A stretch of DNA of 48,490 nt. It comes from Hydrococcus sp. Prado102. GTDB taxonomy: Bacteria > Cyanobacteriota > Cyanobacteriia > Cyanobacteriales > Microcystaceae. This document shows positions 7,641-16,548 of this stretch, piece after piece. How positions within the stretch are numbered: position 1 is the stretch's first letter; each line of letters opens with the position of its first letter. The position numbers and the translations under genes are program-made. The DNA lies in the NCBI GenBank assembly GCA_025454425.1, contig JALOOL010000004.1:1-48490 (forward strand), in the 5' to 3' direction. The notes beneath the pieces were generated by a model. It was given only the letters and a program-made list of their open reading frames with translations, did not search any database and had not been told where the DNA came from.

Positions 7641-7865
7641 AGCAATGTCCTTGTTTTTTAGCATCTACACATTCATGACGATCGCCAAAGGGTTTTGGAT
7701 TTAAATTAAGATGAGTGTTAATGAAATTTTGGAGCTTGCAGATTTTTCGTTTAAAAGCGATATTTTTTGTAGTAAAAAAGCCAAAATTTGTATATTAAAT
7801 CGCAAAGTTCCCTAAAAAAATGCAGCCTAGAAGTACTAAATTTATGTAAAAAAGAATTGAGTTTT

Positions 7866-8666
7866 ATGCGATCGATTCAAGCGGTTCAACTTATACCGCT
7901 CTCAATTACAGCAAGATCGAAATTGCTTAAAGAATATGCAATTTCGATCGATGTGCCTGCGGAGATTAACTCTGAGTTACATCATGCCTACCAGATTGCA
8001 ACTGTACTTACGCCAGCCTTACCTGATTTTATCGGGCACCAAATTCAAGAAGACATTGCTCGGGGATCTGTTTTAGAGAGCGATCGCCAGTCTCTAGTTA
8101 TAGAAACTGAGTGCAATCAGTTTGCAGATCGTTTCATTGCTGTAATGCCAAAATTAGTGCGATCGCCAACACAGATGGAATCTAGTCCGCGCAATCTCTA
8201 TGAAATGTGTGGAGCAGCAGTATTTGTTGAAAGCAATTCAATCTCAAGGAATCTGAGTACAAAAATGGGCGAGCTTTGGGAAAGAATTGTTAATATCAGT
8301 CCCTACGCAGTAAGCCCAGAGAGAGATTTTGGACTTAAGATTACTGGTATCGACTCGATTATTTTATCTGGTGGACAAGGAGAACCTATATTTGTGCAAA
8401 TCAAGACACAGCGCAACACGCTTACAGGAAGTCAAGCACATAGATCGAGGCGCGAATTAGAGATTCACCAACACCGACTTTTTGCAGCAGCCTTTTGTAC
8501 AGGTGGCAGTTGGACATTTTCAAGCGCAAATATTCCTCGTGTTTGCGGGGCTGAATTTTGGACTATGGTTGGACTTGATTATGAATTGTTGAAGTCTCAT
8601 GTCAAGCAAACGATTCTCAAAATCCAATCTGCTTACATCGCACTTCAACAAAAACCTCCCATTTAA
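7866..8666 (+). CDS. Probable type II restriction endonuclease
   Basis: I do not recognise a named family with certainty. The frame is open from a TTG at 7788; the ATG at 7866 is taken as the start (266 residues), though ribosome sites are weak for both. A PD-(D/E)xK-like core is visible in the C-terminal half: ITGIDSIIL, then GEPIFVQIKTQ, giving Asp163, Glu173, Gln178 and Lys180 in the shorter numbering (a Q-x-K variant). The 3' end overlaps the convergent cytosine methyltransferase gene by 4 bases. A nuclease candidate tail to tail with a lone C5-methyltransferase is the classic type II arrangement. Recognition sequence unknown. Confidence 0.62.
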   Translation: MRSIQAVQLIPLSITARSKLLKEYAISIDVPAEINSELHHAYQIATVLTPALPDFIGHQIQEDIARGSVLESDRQSLVIETECNQFADRFIAVMPKLVRSPTQMESSPRNLYEMCGAAVFVESNSISRNLSTKMGELWERIVNISPYAVSPERDFGLKITGIDSIILSGGQGEPIFVQIKTQRNTLTGSQAHRSRRELEIHQHRLFAAAFCTGGSWTFSSANIPRVCGAEFWTMVGLDYELLKSHVKQTILKIQSAYIALQQKPPI

Positions 8667-10087
8667 AATAAACAGAGTTGCTTCACACTGATAGAGTCAG
8701 ACTTTTCTAAGACATCTAACTCCCAACTAATATCATCAGTCTTTAAGTATCGAGAATAGGGAAAATCTTTAAAAACTTTTGGCTCTATGCCGTTTAAGTG
8801 ATTTACTAACAATCTACCGATTGCTCTGCCAAGAGAGCAGGGCACGGCATTTCCGACTTGACGATATTGGTCTAGCAAACTGCCCTCAATTATCCAATTA
8901 TCTGGAAATTCCTGTATTCGCTTATATTCCTGAATACTCAGAGGTCTATCCTCTTCTGGGTGTGCTAAATCCGTAGCAGGCATCGCTGGATGAGTAACTA
9001 GAGTGGGAGAAGGTCTATCCCAAGCTAATCTCCGATAGAAACCAGTTTTTCCACCTCCGGCATGATAAGAAGCTCCCAATGCCTCTTGATGCAACTCCAC
9101 AGGCAAGTCTCGCCAATATTGTCCGGGTTTTAGTAATCGGTAGTATTTAAGACGCTTTTGGGGAAATTTAACGAAGCGATGTCCGTCTTTTGGAAGTCCT
9201 TCTAATGCCTCTTGTAACGTTCGCCACTTTGGGAGTTCGTACAAACCTTTCTGCGAGTGTGTAGGTATGAGATAGGGAAGCTTTTTTCCATCGCGACTAC
9301 AAATGATGACAACCCGTTCGCGCTGTTGAGGGGAACCAAAATTAGCTGCATTATATAAGTTAAAAGAAACACTATAGCCTGCTTCCTTCAGTTGGCGAGT
9401 AATGTAGAGAAGTGCCCCTCCTCTTTGTTCTGCTTGGGATAGTGGTGGATAGTTACCTCCTCTCATTTCGTGGGGTCGATGCGTCAAGGGAGCAGATAAT
9501 AATCCACGGACATTTTCGAGAACAGCAAATTTAGGTCTAAGTTCAATAATTAGATCGATAAAAGTTAAAAATACATTTCCCCGTTCATCATTAAACCCCT
9601 GGCGTTTGCCCGCACTGCTAAAAGCTTGACATGGTGGACCGCCGACAATTACGTCAATATCTTCTTTTTCGCTCAACCCTGCTTTTTCTCGAATCTCGTT
9701 GGCAGAGTAGTTTCTAAGATCGCCGATGAGAGCAATATCCGGTCTATTTGTCTCTATCGTTTTTCGGGCTGCGGTATCTACCTCACAGGCAAGCAACACC
9801 TCTATTCCTTCGCGTTCAAGCCCTAAATCGAGTCCCATACAACCAGAGAAGAAGCTTAAAGCTTTTAGGGTAGGTTGATTTGAAGTGGTTCTTGCGCGAT
9901 CGCGAACAAGTGAATCTTGGATATGCTTTTTGCAGTGGTATTCATTAGCTGATTCTGAAGCAACTATCCAGCGATTACCAATCGTCTCTCCACTCAAATC
10001 TCCACGCTTGAGCAACTTGCGAACGTACTGCTCAGAATAACCAAGTATTTCAGAGGTTTCTTTGACGGAGAGGTATTCACTAGACAT
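8663..10087 (-). CDS. DNA (cytosine-5) methyltransferase with N-terminal helix-turn-helix
   Basis: 474 residues from the ATG at 10087, since upstream codons to 10162 look unrelated. Residues 1-55 form an excisionase/MerR-like DNA-binding domain (SVKETSEILGYSEQYVRKLL, then GNRWIV). The methyltransferase follows with motif I LSFFSGCMGLDLG, motif IV GGPPCQAFS with catalytic Cys153, motif VI FAVLENVRG with Glu191, motif VIII QQRERVVII and motif X QVGNAVP. It transfers methyl groups from S-adenosylmethionine to cytosine and would protect DNA from the convergent nuclease. The fused helix-turn-helix may repress its own promoter, as N-terminal extensions of some C5-methyltransferases do; an imperfect palindrome lies just upstream. 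Confidence 0.92.
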   Translation of the reverse strand: MSSEYLSVKETSEILGYSEQYVRKLLKRGDLSGETIGNRWIVASESANEYHCKKHIQDSLVRDRARTTSNQPTLKALSFFSGCMGLDLGLEREGIEVLLACEVDTAARKTIETNRPDIALIGDLRNYSANEIREKAGLSEKEDIDVIVGGPPCQAFSSAGKRQGFNDERGNVFLTFIDLIIELRPKFAVLENVRGLLSAPLTHRPHEMRGGNYPPLSQAEQRGGALLYITRQLKEAGYSVSFNLYNAANFGSPQQRERVVIICSRDGKKLPYLIPTHSQKGLYELPKWRTLQEALEGLPKDGHRFVKFPQKRLKYYRLLKPGQYWRDLPVELHQEALGASYHAGGGKTGFYRRLAWDRPSPTLVTHPAMPATDLAHPEEDRPLSIQEYKRIQEFPDNWIIEGSLLDQYRQVGNAVPCSLGRAIGRLLVNHLNGIEPKVFKDFPYSRYLKTDDISWELDVLEKSDSISVKQLCLF

Positions 10088-10115
10088 AGATTTCGCAAAC
10101 GAAACTAAAAATAAG

Positions 10116-10136
10116 TACCCTATTTTAAAAAGAGTA
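10116..10136 (-). promoter_or_regulatory. Imperfect palindrome upstream of the methyltransferase gene
   Basis: Half-sites TACCCTATTT and AAAAAGAGTA match as an inverted repeat at 8 of 10 positions around one central T. The site lies 29-49 bases before the methyltransferase ATG, where an operator for its helix-turn-helix domain would be expected. Inference only. Confidence 0.35.
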
Positions 10137-10268
10137 TAGTTGTTTGGCAAGCTCCAATCCAATTTGCTGCGTCAAGCGTCATATAGGTAGTAACGCTCGA
10201 TGCACATAAAGAAAGTTATGGAACAAAATTTCTTGCTAAGTTGGAAATTATCGGCTTCTTGAGAAAGC

Positions 10269-10871
10269 ATGGAGCCTCATCTACCTAAATCCAATCCCGC
10301 AGAACCTTCGTCTTTAACAGATGAAGCGTTGTTTGATGCGCTCAAAAAGGGAGATTCTTATGCACTAAAGGTTCTCTTTAATCGTTACGGTCGGCTCGTC
10401 TATGGAATGGCGCTCAAAATCCTAGAAAACTCTCAAGAAGCAGAAGACTTGACCCAAGATATTTTTCTAGCATTGTGGCGCAATGCGTCTCGATATCCCG
10501 ATTGTCGCTATTTCGTGCGCTATCTCGTTAGTATGACCCGATCGCGATCGCTCGATAAACTCCGTTCTCGCAACCGACAGCTAAAACTCCTCGAACGATG
10601 GGGACAAACCATGACTTTAGAAACACCCTCTCCCACACCAGTCGAACAAGCTACCCTAGCAGAGCGTCAAAAACGCATTCGCGATGCTCTCTCGCAACTC
10701 CCCCAAAAGCAGCGTCAGGCGATCGAGATGGCTTACGACGGAGGACTCACTCAGTCCCAAATCGCCAAAAAACTCGATATTCCTCTAGGAACGGTCAAAA
10801 CTTGCACCCGTCAGGGTTTGCTGAAGCTCAAACAAATTCTCTTAGATTCTGGTGCAGTGACCCATGAATGA
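10269..10871 (+). CDS. ECF-type RNA polymerase sigma factor
   Basis: 200 residues. Region 2 (about 30-100) has VLFNRYGRLVYGMALKIL and QEAEDLTQDIFLALWRNAS; region 4 (about 138-192) has LPQKQRQAIEMAYDGGLTQSQIAKKL and GTVKTCTRQGLLKL. There is no region 1 or 3, as expected for ECF sigma factors of this size. The start follows GAGAAAGC. The stop overlaps the next gene's ATG by 8 bases, so sigma and anti-sigma are translationally coupled. Cyanobacterial relatives (SigG-like) handle envelope or oxidative stress. The same operon encodes its likely antagonist and a cupin. Confidence 0.92.
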   Translation: MEPHLPKSNPAEPSSLTDEALFDALKKGDSYALKVLFNRYGRLVYGMALKILENSQEAEDLTQDIFLALWRNASRYPDCRYFVRYLVSMTRSRSLDKLRSRNRQLKLLERWGQTMTLETPSPTPVEQATLAERQKRIRDALSQLPQKQRQAIEMAYDGGLTQSQIAKKLDIPLGTVKTCTRQGLLKLKQILLDSGAVTHE

Positions 10872-11646
10872 ATCTCCAGATCGCGATCGCATAAAATCTC
10901 TCGCGGCAGGTTTTGTCGTCGATGACCTCACCCCTGAAGAAGCGGAAGAGTTTCGACAATTACTTGCCAATCATCCCGAACTCGTCAAGGAAGTTGATGA
11001 TTTGCAAGAAGTCTTGCGACAAGTTCTCGATGGTTTTACTGAGGTGGAAGCACCGCCAAATCTATTGCCCGCTATCCTTGCCAAGGCTGAAAGCAATTTA
11101 AATCAACCTATTGCAGTAAAACGGTCTGGGGTTCGTTGGGGAAGAATCGCTGGTAGTTTTGCAGCTTTGTTCGTTGCCGTTTTAGGGTTCGATTATTATC
11201 GCCTGCGTCAGAATTTGGGCTTTCTCACGGCAGATAATCAGCGTTTGCGCCAAGAACTCAGCCAGTCTCAAGCTGTCAATACTTTGCTTCAAGAATCGGG
11301 AACTCGTTTGTTTACCTTTAGGGGAGTTAATGCAACCAATGCAGCTTCGGGAAGTATTATGATGAATCCCGATCGCGAAAAAGCGGTCATGGTTGTCCGC
11401 AATTTACCCGCTCCTCCTCCAGGATACGTTTATCTACTCTGGACGGTAATCGACAGTAGAAAGCTTCCCTGTGGAGAGGTTAAACCTTATTCTTGGGGAG
11501 ATTTTACTTCTCAACTTCCATTTACTGCTCAAATGTACGCAGAATTTTATCATCCCCAGTTTAGAGGGTTAATCGTAACGCTCGAAAAAGATCCGAATTC
11601 TTCTCGTCCTACAGGGCCTATCGTGATGAAGAGTTCGCCAATATGA
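10864..11646 (+). CDS. Anti-sigma factor with RskA-type C-terminal domain
   Basis: 260 residues. The N-terminal part (1-70) matches anti-sigma helices (LAAGFVVDDLTPEEAEEFRQLL and LQEVLRQVL). One membrane segment lies at about 92-106 (GRIAGSFAALFVAVLGF), then a short coiled stretch (LTADNQRLRQELSQSQA) and an RskA-like extracytoplasmic domain. That domain has the typical PPPGYVYLLWTVID, LPFTAQ and RPTGPIVMKS ends. There is no zinc HxxxCxxC motif, so it is not a ZAS-type redox sensor. It would hold the upstream sigma factor at the membrane until an envelope signal triggers release. It overlaps the sigma gene by 8 bases and the cupin gene by 4. Confidence 0.88.
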   Translation: MNESPDRDRIKSLAAGFVVDDLTPEEAEEFRQLLANHPELVKEVDDLQEVLRQVLDGFTEVEAPPNLLPAILAKAESNLNQPIAVKRSGVRWGRIAGSFAALFVAVLGFDYYRLRQNLGFLTADNQRLRQELSQSQAVNTLLQESGTRLFTFRGVNATNAASGSIMMNPDREKAVMVVRNLPAPPPGYVYLLWTVIDSRKLPCGEVKPYSWGDFTSQLPFTAQMYAEFYHPQFRGLIVTLEKDPNSSRPTGPIVMKSSPI

Positions 11647-12260
11647 ACGAAGAAAAAAGTCAAGATTGGTTGGTAAATGGAGATGGCGACTGCCTTGCGC
11701 TTCCTGGCGACGAACTAGAATTGCCCCAACAACCCTATCGTTTGTACCGATTTCTTACAGAATTAGAAGACATTCTCGATACTGTAGCAGACGATCGCGA
11801 TCGCATCCGCGCGATCGCGCCTAGAGTACGAAAACTCCTCACTAGCTCTTACTGGCTGCAAATGGAGTTCGTCGATCCACCCATCGATCCTGGTTGGTCG
11901 GTACATTTTCTTTATCAAGATTGCGACTTTCCCCTGACAGTACAAATGGTCGCTTGGCTTCCAGGAAATATTTCGCCGATTCACAACCACGCCACTTGGG
12001 GAGTTGTTGCGATCGTTAATGGAGAGGAAAAGCATCAATTTTGGCGGCGATCGCCTACTCTAGGATATCCCGATCGGATCGAGTTGGTTAGCGAAAGTGT
12101 TTTTGTGCCTGGAGATATTATTTGCTTTTTACCCAATGCTATTCACAGCGTCGAGCCTTTAGGTTGCGAACCGACAATCTCATTCAATCTTTATGGAATC
12201 ACACACTATTCTCAACGTTTTGAGTTCGATACGATGACTCATACCGCCAAAAATTTTTGA
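11643..12260 (+). CDS. Cupin protein, cysteine-dioxygenase-like
   Basis: 205 residues with an N-terminal helical region (RFLTELEDILDTVADDRDRI) and a cupin barrel. The metal-site motif is GNISPIHNHATWGVVAIVNGEE, with the two His in HNH, and a second motif PNAIHSVEP carries the third His. It resembles cysteine dioxygenase type I or related iron cupins, but the substrate is not deducible. Its ATG overlaps the anti-sigma stop (ATGA), making it the third gene of a coupled operon. It may be a target or sensor in the same stress response; that is inference. Confidence 0.8.
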   Translation: MNEEKSQDWLVNGDGDCLALPGDELELPQQPYRLYRFLTELEDILDTVADDRDRIRAIAPRVRKLLTSSYWLQMEFVDPPIDPGWSVHFLYQDCDFPLTVQMVAWLPGNISPIHNHATWGVVAIVNGEEKHQFWRRSPTLGYPDRIELVSESVFVPGDIICFLPNAIHSVEPLGCEPTISFNLYGITHYSQRFEFDTMTHTAKNF

Positions 12261-12419
12261 AGCTAAAACTAAATTCTATCGATCGCACAAAATAAAACAT
12301 AAAAAACTAGACGATGAATTAGCGTAACATAATCCATCGTCATAGGTTATCAGTTTTATTTGACTCACTTACTTAAGTGATGTAACAGTGACAAGCTTGG
12401 TAAAAGTAATAACAAAAAC

Positions 12420-13538
12420 TTACAAATCAGTTGAAGTTGGATTAGGAAGTAAATTTTCTTTACTCAAAGATTTAGCTCTATCTTTTAAAATAGCAGCCAA
12501 GCCATAAATCTCATCTATGTTAGAAATATTTGTTTTGGCTTCTTTGCCTTCCGCATCAATGATTCCAATTACTTTTTTGCTTTGATTAAAATAAAGACGA
12601 CAAATTGTTTTTGTTACTTTTCCGTCTAAATTAATTCCAAAATAAGCTTTAGTATCTTTATATTGAATGCGATGCGTGTCGATTACCTCTCTTAAAATTG
12701 ATTTAACGACATAGAAGCCTTCTAGTTCTTCTTCTGTAGTAACAATTTCATTTTCTTTGATGTTTAGCTCGATGATTTCGACTGTTTCATCACTGTTGTT
12801 TTTTACTGATGAAGTTGTTTGAGTACTATCAATAACAGATTTTAATTTATCTGTAATGCTCTCATTAATAAATTCTTTCAAAGATTTTTTAGTAATTTCT
12901 GTAAATTTATCTACTACAGTTGTCATCATTCTTCCAGAATAGACTTGACTAGCAAAAAATTTAACAAACTCTGGAGAAGGATTAGTTAATTGTTCTGCCA
13001 TTATGCGTTTAATTTCTTTGGCATAAAGTAAATTCTTAGCAACCCCTTCTAGCTCATTCGGGTTGAAGCTTGTTTTAGTAAATCTCTTAAGTTCGTTAAC
13101 AGCTAATTCTTCAAAATTTAATAAATTGAACTCAAAAAATGGCTTAGTATCCATGACATTACTTTTTTCTATATCGGTGTAAAAGCGATATAGAATGCCA
13201 TTCGTTAAAATTCCAAATTTAGCTGCTGTTACATGAAAATATCTATGTAATTGCGAGTTATGTTTTGGATGTTCGAGGTTTTCATTACAAGATTTACATT
13301 CAATCAAAATTACAGGCTTATCTTCCATAAGAATCGCATAGTCTACCTTTTCCCCTTTTAATCCAGGTACATCGGCTGTAAATTCGTGAGCTACTTCCAT
13401 TGGATTAAAAACGTTATAGCCTAATGTTTGAAGAAAAGGCATAATAAACGCAGCCTTAGTAGCTTGCTCATTCTGAATTTGATCTTTTAACTTTAGAACT
13501 TGTTGAGAAATAGCCTTAATTTGATCGATGAAGTCCAT
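12420..13538 (-). CDS. Orphan HsdR N-terminal-like (HSDR_N_2) nuclease-domain protein
   Basis: 372 residues from the ATG at 13538 (a TTG 12 bases upstream is also possible). The N-terminal 170 residues match the PD-(D/E)xK nuclease domain found at the start of type I restriction subunits: EQATKAAFIMPFLQTLGYNVF, KVDYAILMEDKPVILIECKS with Asp, Glu and Lys, and GILTNGILYRFYTD. There is no helicase domain and no hsdM or hsdS nearby, so it is not a type I enzyme. The C-terminal 170 residues hold a separate domain (YVVKSILREVIDTHRIQYKD). Such stand-alone proteins are common in bacteria; a defence or DNA-binding role is plausible but unproven. Confidence 0.8.
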   Translation of the reverse strand: MDFIDQIKAISQQVLKLKDQIQNEQATKAAFIMPFLQTLGYNVFNPMEVAHEFTADVPGLKGEKVDYAILMEDKPVILIECKSCNENLEHPKHNSQLHRYFHVTAAKFGILTNGILYRFYTDIEKSNVMDTKPFFEFNLLNFEELAVNELKRFTKTSFNPNELEGVAKNLLYAKEIKRIMAEQLTNPSPEFVKFFASQVYSGRMMTTVVDKFTEITKKSLKEFINESITDKLKSVIDSTQTTSSVKNNSDETVEIIELNIKENEIVTTEEELEGFYVVKSILREVIDTHRIQYKDTKAYFGINLDGKVTKTICRLYFNQSKKVIGIIDAEGKEAKTNISNIDEIYGLAAILKDRAKSLSKENLLPNPTSTDL

Positions 13539-13659
13539 ATTGCTTACCAATTTAAATCTGCATTGTCATACTCTTAGTAATCCCTTATTCATTGGTTAAC
13601 TAACAGAAAAACTATAAATTTATTTTATGGATCGTTAAGCAATTAATATTTCATCTTCC

Positions 13660-14727
13660 CTACCCAAAACCTTTGCCGCGAGAAGATTCCGACCAAATAA
13701 TTAATTCTCCATCTTTTCCGCCTGCGGCAAGTAAATGCGCGTTGGGATGCCATGCCAAACAAGAAAATCCCTTATCGGCACCCTCTAAAATTTGTCCGAC
13801 TTGTTTGGCTTTTTGCCACAGACACAACCAACCATCATCCGCCGCCGAAGCTAGCAAAAGGCTATTGGGTTGAAAGGCTAAGTCTTGTACGACTCCATCG
13901 TGAAGATCTAAAATCTGAGCATTCCAACCTTCGTTATCGTCTTTGGCTTTTCTCCAAACCGCAATTCCTTCGACGCTAGAAGCGGCTAATAGCGGTGCTG
14001 TTCCTTGTTTGGGAGTTGACCAAGTGAGGTTGCGAATTTTGCCAGGAAACCCCCGCATCACCCAAGGAAAAGGACTATTCCACTCCATAACGGTAATCGT
14101 ATAATCTAAGTTACCAGAAGCAATATACTTGCTGTCCCCAGACCAAGCGATCGCGATACTAGCAGCCTCCATGTGGATAACATAGGGATCTTCGTCCCAG
14201 TTATCGCTACTCCAAACTTTAGCACCTTGGTTTCCCGCGATCGCTAAATGTTCTCCATTCGGTCGCCAAGCCATTCCCAGCACAGAAGAGGCTTCAAAAG
14301 CAAGCGTTGTAACAATATTTTGCACTTCGGCATCCCAAATTTGGACGTAACGCCCTAAACTGAAGGCAAGTAGGTTACGCTTGGGACTCCATTTAATTTT
14401 ATCGACCCATTTGGGAGCATTTTCTAGGGTGGTAATTAGTTCGGGTTGTTCTCGAATGCGCCAAATTCTAACTTTGCCATCCTGTCCCCCCGCTGCCAAA
14501 AATTGTCCGTCATGAGAAAAGGCAAGACAATCGATTGATTGCGACTCTTCGTTGCTGGGTAAAAGAGTCACCAGAGAATCGTCTTGCCATAAAACCACTT
14601 CCCCAGCTGCAGAACTAACCGCTAAGATCTCTTTAGAAGACCACGCGATCGCGGTGACATATTCGCTAAGCATTCCACTCCATCGGCGATCGAAAAGCGG
14701 TTTGCTGGTCAATCTCAAACTAGACAC
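13660..14727 (-). CDS. WD40-repeat protein of the zinc regulon
   Basis: 355 residues, built of about seven WD40 blades with recurring units such as DCLAFSHDGQFLAAGGQDGKVRIW, VLGMAWRPNGEHLAIAG and CLAWHPNAHLLAAGGKDGELIIW. It has no signal peptide, so it is a cytosolic scaffold. The start is a GTG at 14727 inside the last codons of the COG0523 gene (13-base overlap), indicating tight coupling; the later ATG at codon 19 is less likely. COG0523 and WD40 genes are neighbours in other cyanobacterial Zur regulons as far as I recall, so it probably assists zinc delivery as a docking platform. Its partners are unknown. Confidence 0.85.
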   Translation of the reverse strand: MSSLRLTSKPLFDRRWSGMLSEYVTAIAWSSKEILAVSSAAGEVVLWQDDSLVTLLPSNEESQSIDCLAFSHDGQFLAAGGQDGKVRIWRIREQPELITTLENAPKWVDKIKWSPKRNLLAFSLGRYVQIWDAEVQNIVTTLAFEASSVLGMAWRPNGEHLAIAGNQGAKVWSSDNWDEDPYVIHMEAASIAIAWSGDSKYIASGNLDYTITVMEWNSPFPWVMRGFPGKIRNLTWSTPKQGTAPLLAASSVEGIAVWRKAKDDNEGWNAQILDLHDGVVQDLAFQPNSLLLASAADDGWLCLWQKAKQVGQILEGADKGFSCLAWHPNAHLLAAGGKDGELIIWSESSRGKGFG

Positions 14728-15686
14728 GCTTTAAAATTTCCTTTCAATTCTGCTTCGTCTAAATTACGACCGATGAAAACTAATTCATTCTTGCGAGTTT
14801 CGCTGGGTTTCCAAGGACGGTCGGGTTTGCCATCAAACAGCATATGCACTCCTTGAAAAACAAACCTCTGGTCTTCGCCAGCAATATTTAAAATCCCTTT
14901 CATACGAAAGATATCGACCCCTTTGTTACGTAAGAGATCTCCTAACCAGTTATTTAACTTCGATCCATCCACGGCACCCGATTCGACAATAGCAACAGAA
15001 GTGACGGTTTCATCGTGTTCGTGTGCGTTTTCGTTGAGGAATTGAGGGTCAATTTCTAACGCATGGTTGAGGTCAAATGCTTTGACTCCCAATAAGGCAT
15101 CCATTTCTAATTCAGAATTTTGAGTGCGATAAATTTTCGCCATGGCATTCATGCTATGGATGCGCTTCTCTAACTCGTCGAGTTGTTCGGTCGTCACCAA
15201 ATCGGTTTTGTTGAGTAAGATAACATCGGCAAAAGCAATCTGTTCTTGTGCCTCATCTGCGTCCCAATGCTGCTGAATATGCTTGGCATCCACTACCGTG
15301 ACGACTGCATCTAAAAGAATTTGCGATCGCATATCTTCATCGACGAAGAAGGTTTGAATGACGGGTGCGGGGTCTGCAAGTCCGGTGGTTTCGATAACTA
15401 AATGGTCGAATTTGTTGCGTCGTTTCATCAAGTTACCGATAATACGGATTAAGTCGCCTCTGACAGTACAGCAGATACAACCGTTATTCATTTCAAAGAT
15501 TTCTTCATCGGCATCGATGATGAGTTGGTTGTCGATTCCTACTTCTCCAAACTCGTTGACGATGACTGCAACTTTTTTTCCGTGTTCGTAGGTGAGGATG
15601 CGATTGAGGAGTGTAGTTTTACCTGCACCGAGATAACCCGTTAGGACGGTGACGGGAACTGTACTTGTAGTTTCTGCCAAGACCAT
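14715..15686 (-). CDS. COG0523 (CobW-type) zinc-chaperone GTPase
   Basis: 323 residues from the ATG at 15686; a TTG 15 bases upstream is in frame. It has every family motif: Walker A GYLGAGKTTLLN, the metal-binding NNGCICCTVRGDL, ETTGLADPAPV, guanine-specificity NKTD and a CobW C-terminal domain (GEDQRFVFQGVHMLFDGKP). A short His/Glu stretch (NENAHEHDE) is present, as in zinc-linked members. It hydrolyses GTP to load metal on a client protein. It is followed by an overlapping WD40 gene and preceded by a Zur-like site (13/15). It differs from the fragment at 1-115, so this organism has at least two such GTPases. Confidence 0.92.
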   Translation of the reverse strand: MVLAETTSTVPVTVLTGYLGAGKTTLLNRILTYEHGKKVAVIVNEFGEVGIDNQLIIDADEEIFEMNNGCICCTVRGDLIRIIGNLMKRRNKFDHLVIETTGLADPAPVIQTFFVDEDMRSQILLDAVVTVVDAKHIQQHWDADEAQEQIAFADVILLNKTDLVTTEQLDELEKRIHSMNAMAKIYRTQNSELEMDALLGVKAFDLNHALEIDPQFLNENAHEHDETVTSVAIVESGAVDGSKLNNWLGDLLRNKGVDIFRMKGILNIAGEDQRFVFQGVHMLFDGKPDRPWKPSETRKNELVFIGRNLDEAELKGNFKACLV

Positions 15687-15711
15687 AATTCTACCACTCA
15701 ACTTTTTTGAG

Positions 15712-15726
15712 AATTATAATCATTCT
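15712..15726 (-). promoter_or_regulatory. Zur-like site upstream of the COG0523-WD40 operon
   Basis: On the minus strand it reads AGAATGATTATAATT, 13 of 15 matches to the core shared by the sites at 1199, 16550 and 24099. It lies 26-40 bases before the COG0523 ATG. It may give this pair its own Zur control in addition to read-through from the phosphoesterase-like gene. Confidence 0.65.
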
Positions 15727-15746
15727 AATGAGATATGGTTTTAAAT

Positions 15747-16469
15747 TCAAGTTGCACCGAATCCCTTTTTGCGACTATAGAAAACGGTTTTAAACTCTAT
15801 TTTATTGGTATTGGGATTGTAGAGAGTATAAGTTGCTTGTCCGGGTTCCCTACCCACATTCCCTACCCCAATCACTCGCCTCTGTGGTGCAGTTATGGTT
15901 TGAACGGGTTGCTTAGCATCCAAGGTCGTTACCGATGTCGTAACGGAACCGCCTTGGAGTTGATATTCAAACACTCGACCGGAACGACCACAAAAAAGAT
16001 TATTTGCGCCAAAACGCTGAAGTCGATCTAATACTTGCCAAGGCGGAGTTTGGGGGGTGAGTTCGTCGCTGACACTAATGCTACTTCCATGAATCAGCAA
16101 GCAATCGAGTTCAAAAAAACCGAAATCCAAACCTCGCAACCATTGAACCGTTTCGCGAGATACCGATTGCCAAAGCAATTGAACGGCATCGCCACCGTAA
16201 CGATTCAGCAACTCTGTCGCCTCAGCAGTCGTTCCCAACCCATGTAAGTTAAAACACTGTTCTTCCCACCAACCGATACAAACTTGGGGTTGTAATTCTC
16301 CCGAACGAGGATAGCGAACGCGCTGGACGACTTTTTCGCTTTCTGGTCTAGTACTTATTAAGTCGCCAAGGATATACAATTCCTCTACAGATTGCTGGCG
16401 TTTGAGATCGGTTAGTACCGCTTCGTATGCTTCGATATTCCCTTCAATTCCGCTTAAAATTGCCCACAT
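15747..16469 (-). CDS. Degenerate calcineurin-fold phosphoesterase
   Basis: 240 residues, recognisably of the YfcE/metallophosphoesterase fold (GNIEAYEAVL, LYILGDLIS, LLIHGSS, IGVGNVGREPGQATYTLY). The metal ligands are mostly gone: the opening DxH is GIE (LSGIEGN), the GNH region is IGWWEE, and the closing GHTH is GRSG. Only the central GD and the HGS His remain. It probably cannot hold a normal dimetal centre and may be a binding or regulatory protein. A perfect Zur-type palindrome lies 80-98 bases upstream, and the COG0523 gene follows 60 bases downstream. A less degenerate relative is encoded at 22512-23327. The ATG has a weak ribosome site. Confidence 0.75.
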   Translation of the reverse strand: MWAILSGIEGNIEAYEAVLTDLKRQQSVEELYILGDLISTRPESEKVVQRVRYPRSGELQPQVCIGWWEEQCFNLHGLGTTAEATELLNRYGGDAVQLLWQSVSRETVQWLRGLDFGFFELDCLLIHGSSISVSDELTPQTPPWQVLDRLQRFGANNLFCGRSGRVFEYQLQGGSVTTSVTTLDAKQPVQTITAPQRRVIGVGNVGREPGQATYTLYNPNTNKIEFKTVFYSRKKGFGAT

Positions 16470-16548
16470 TGGTTGAAATATTTTAAGTATTAACGTTTAC
16501 AGACATGATTTTGGTCTTTTTTTGGTAAGGTTTTAAACCTCGATCTCG

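Noticed and set aside
12420-13538. Type I restriction system
   Set aside because: Only the N-terminal nuclease-like domain is present; no helicase, methylase or specificity subunit lies nearby.
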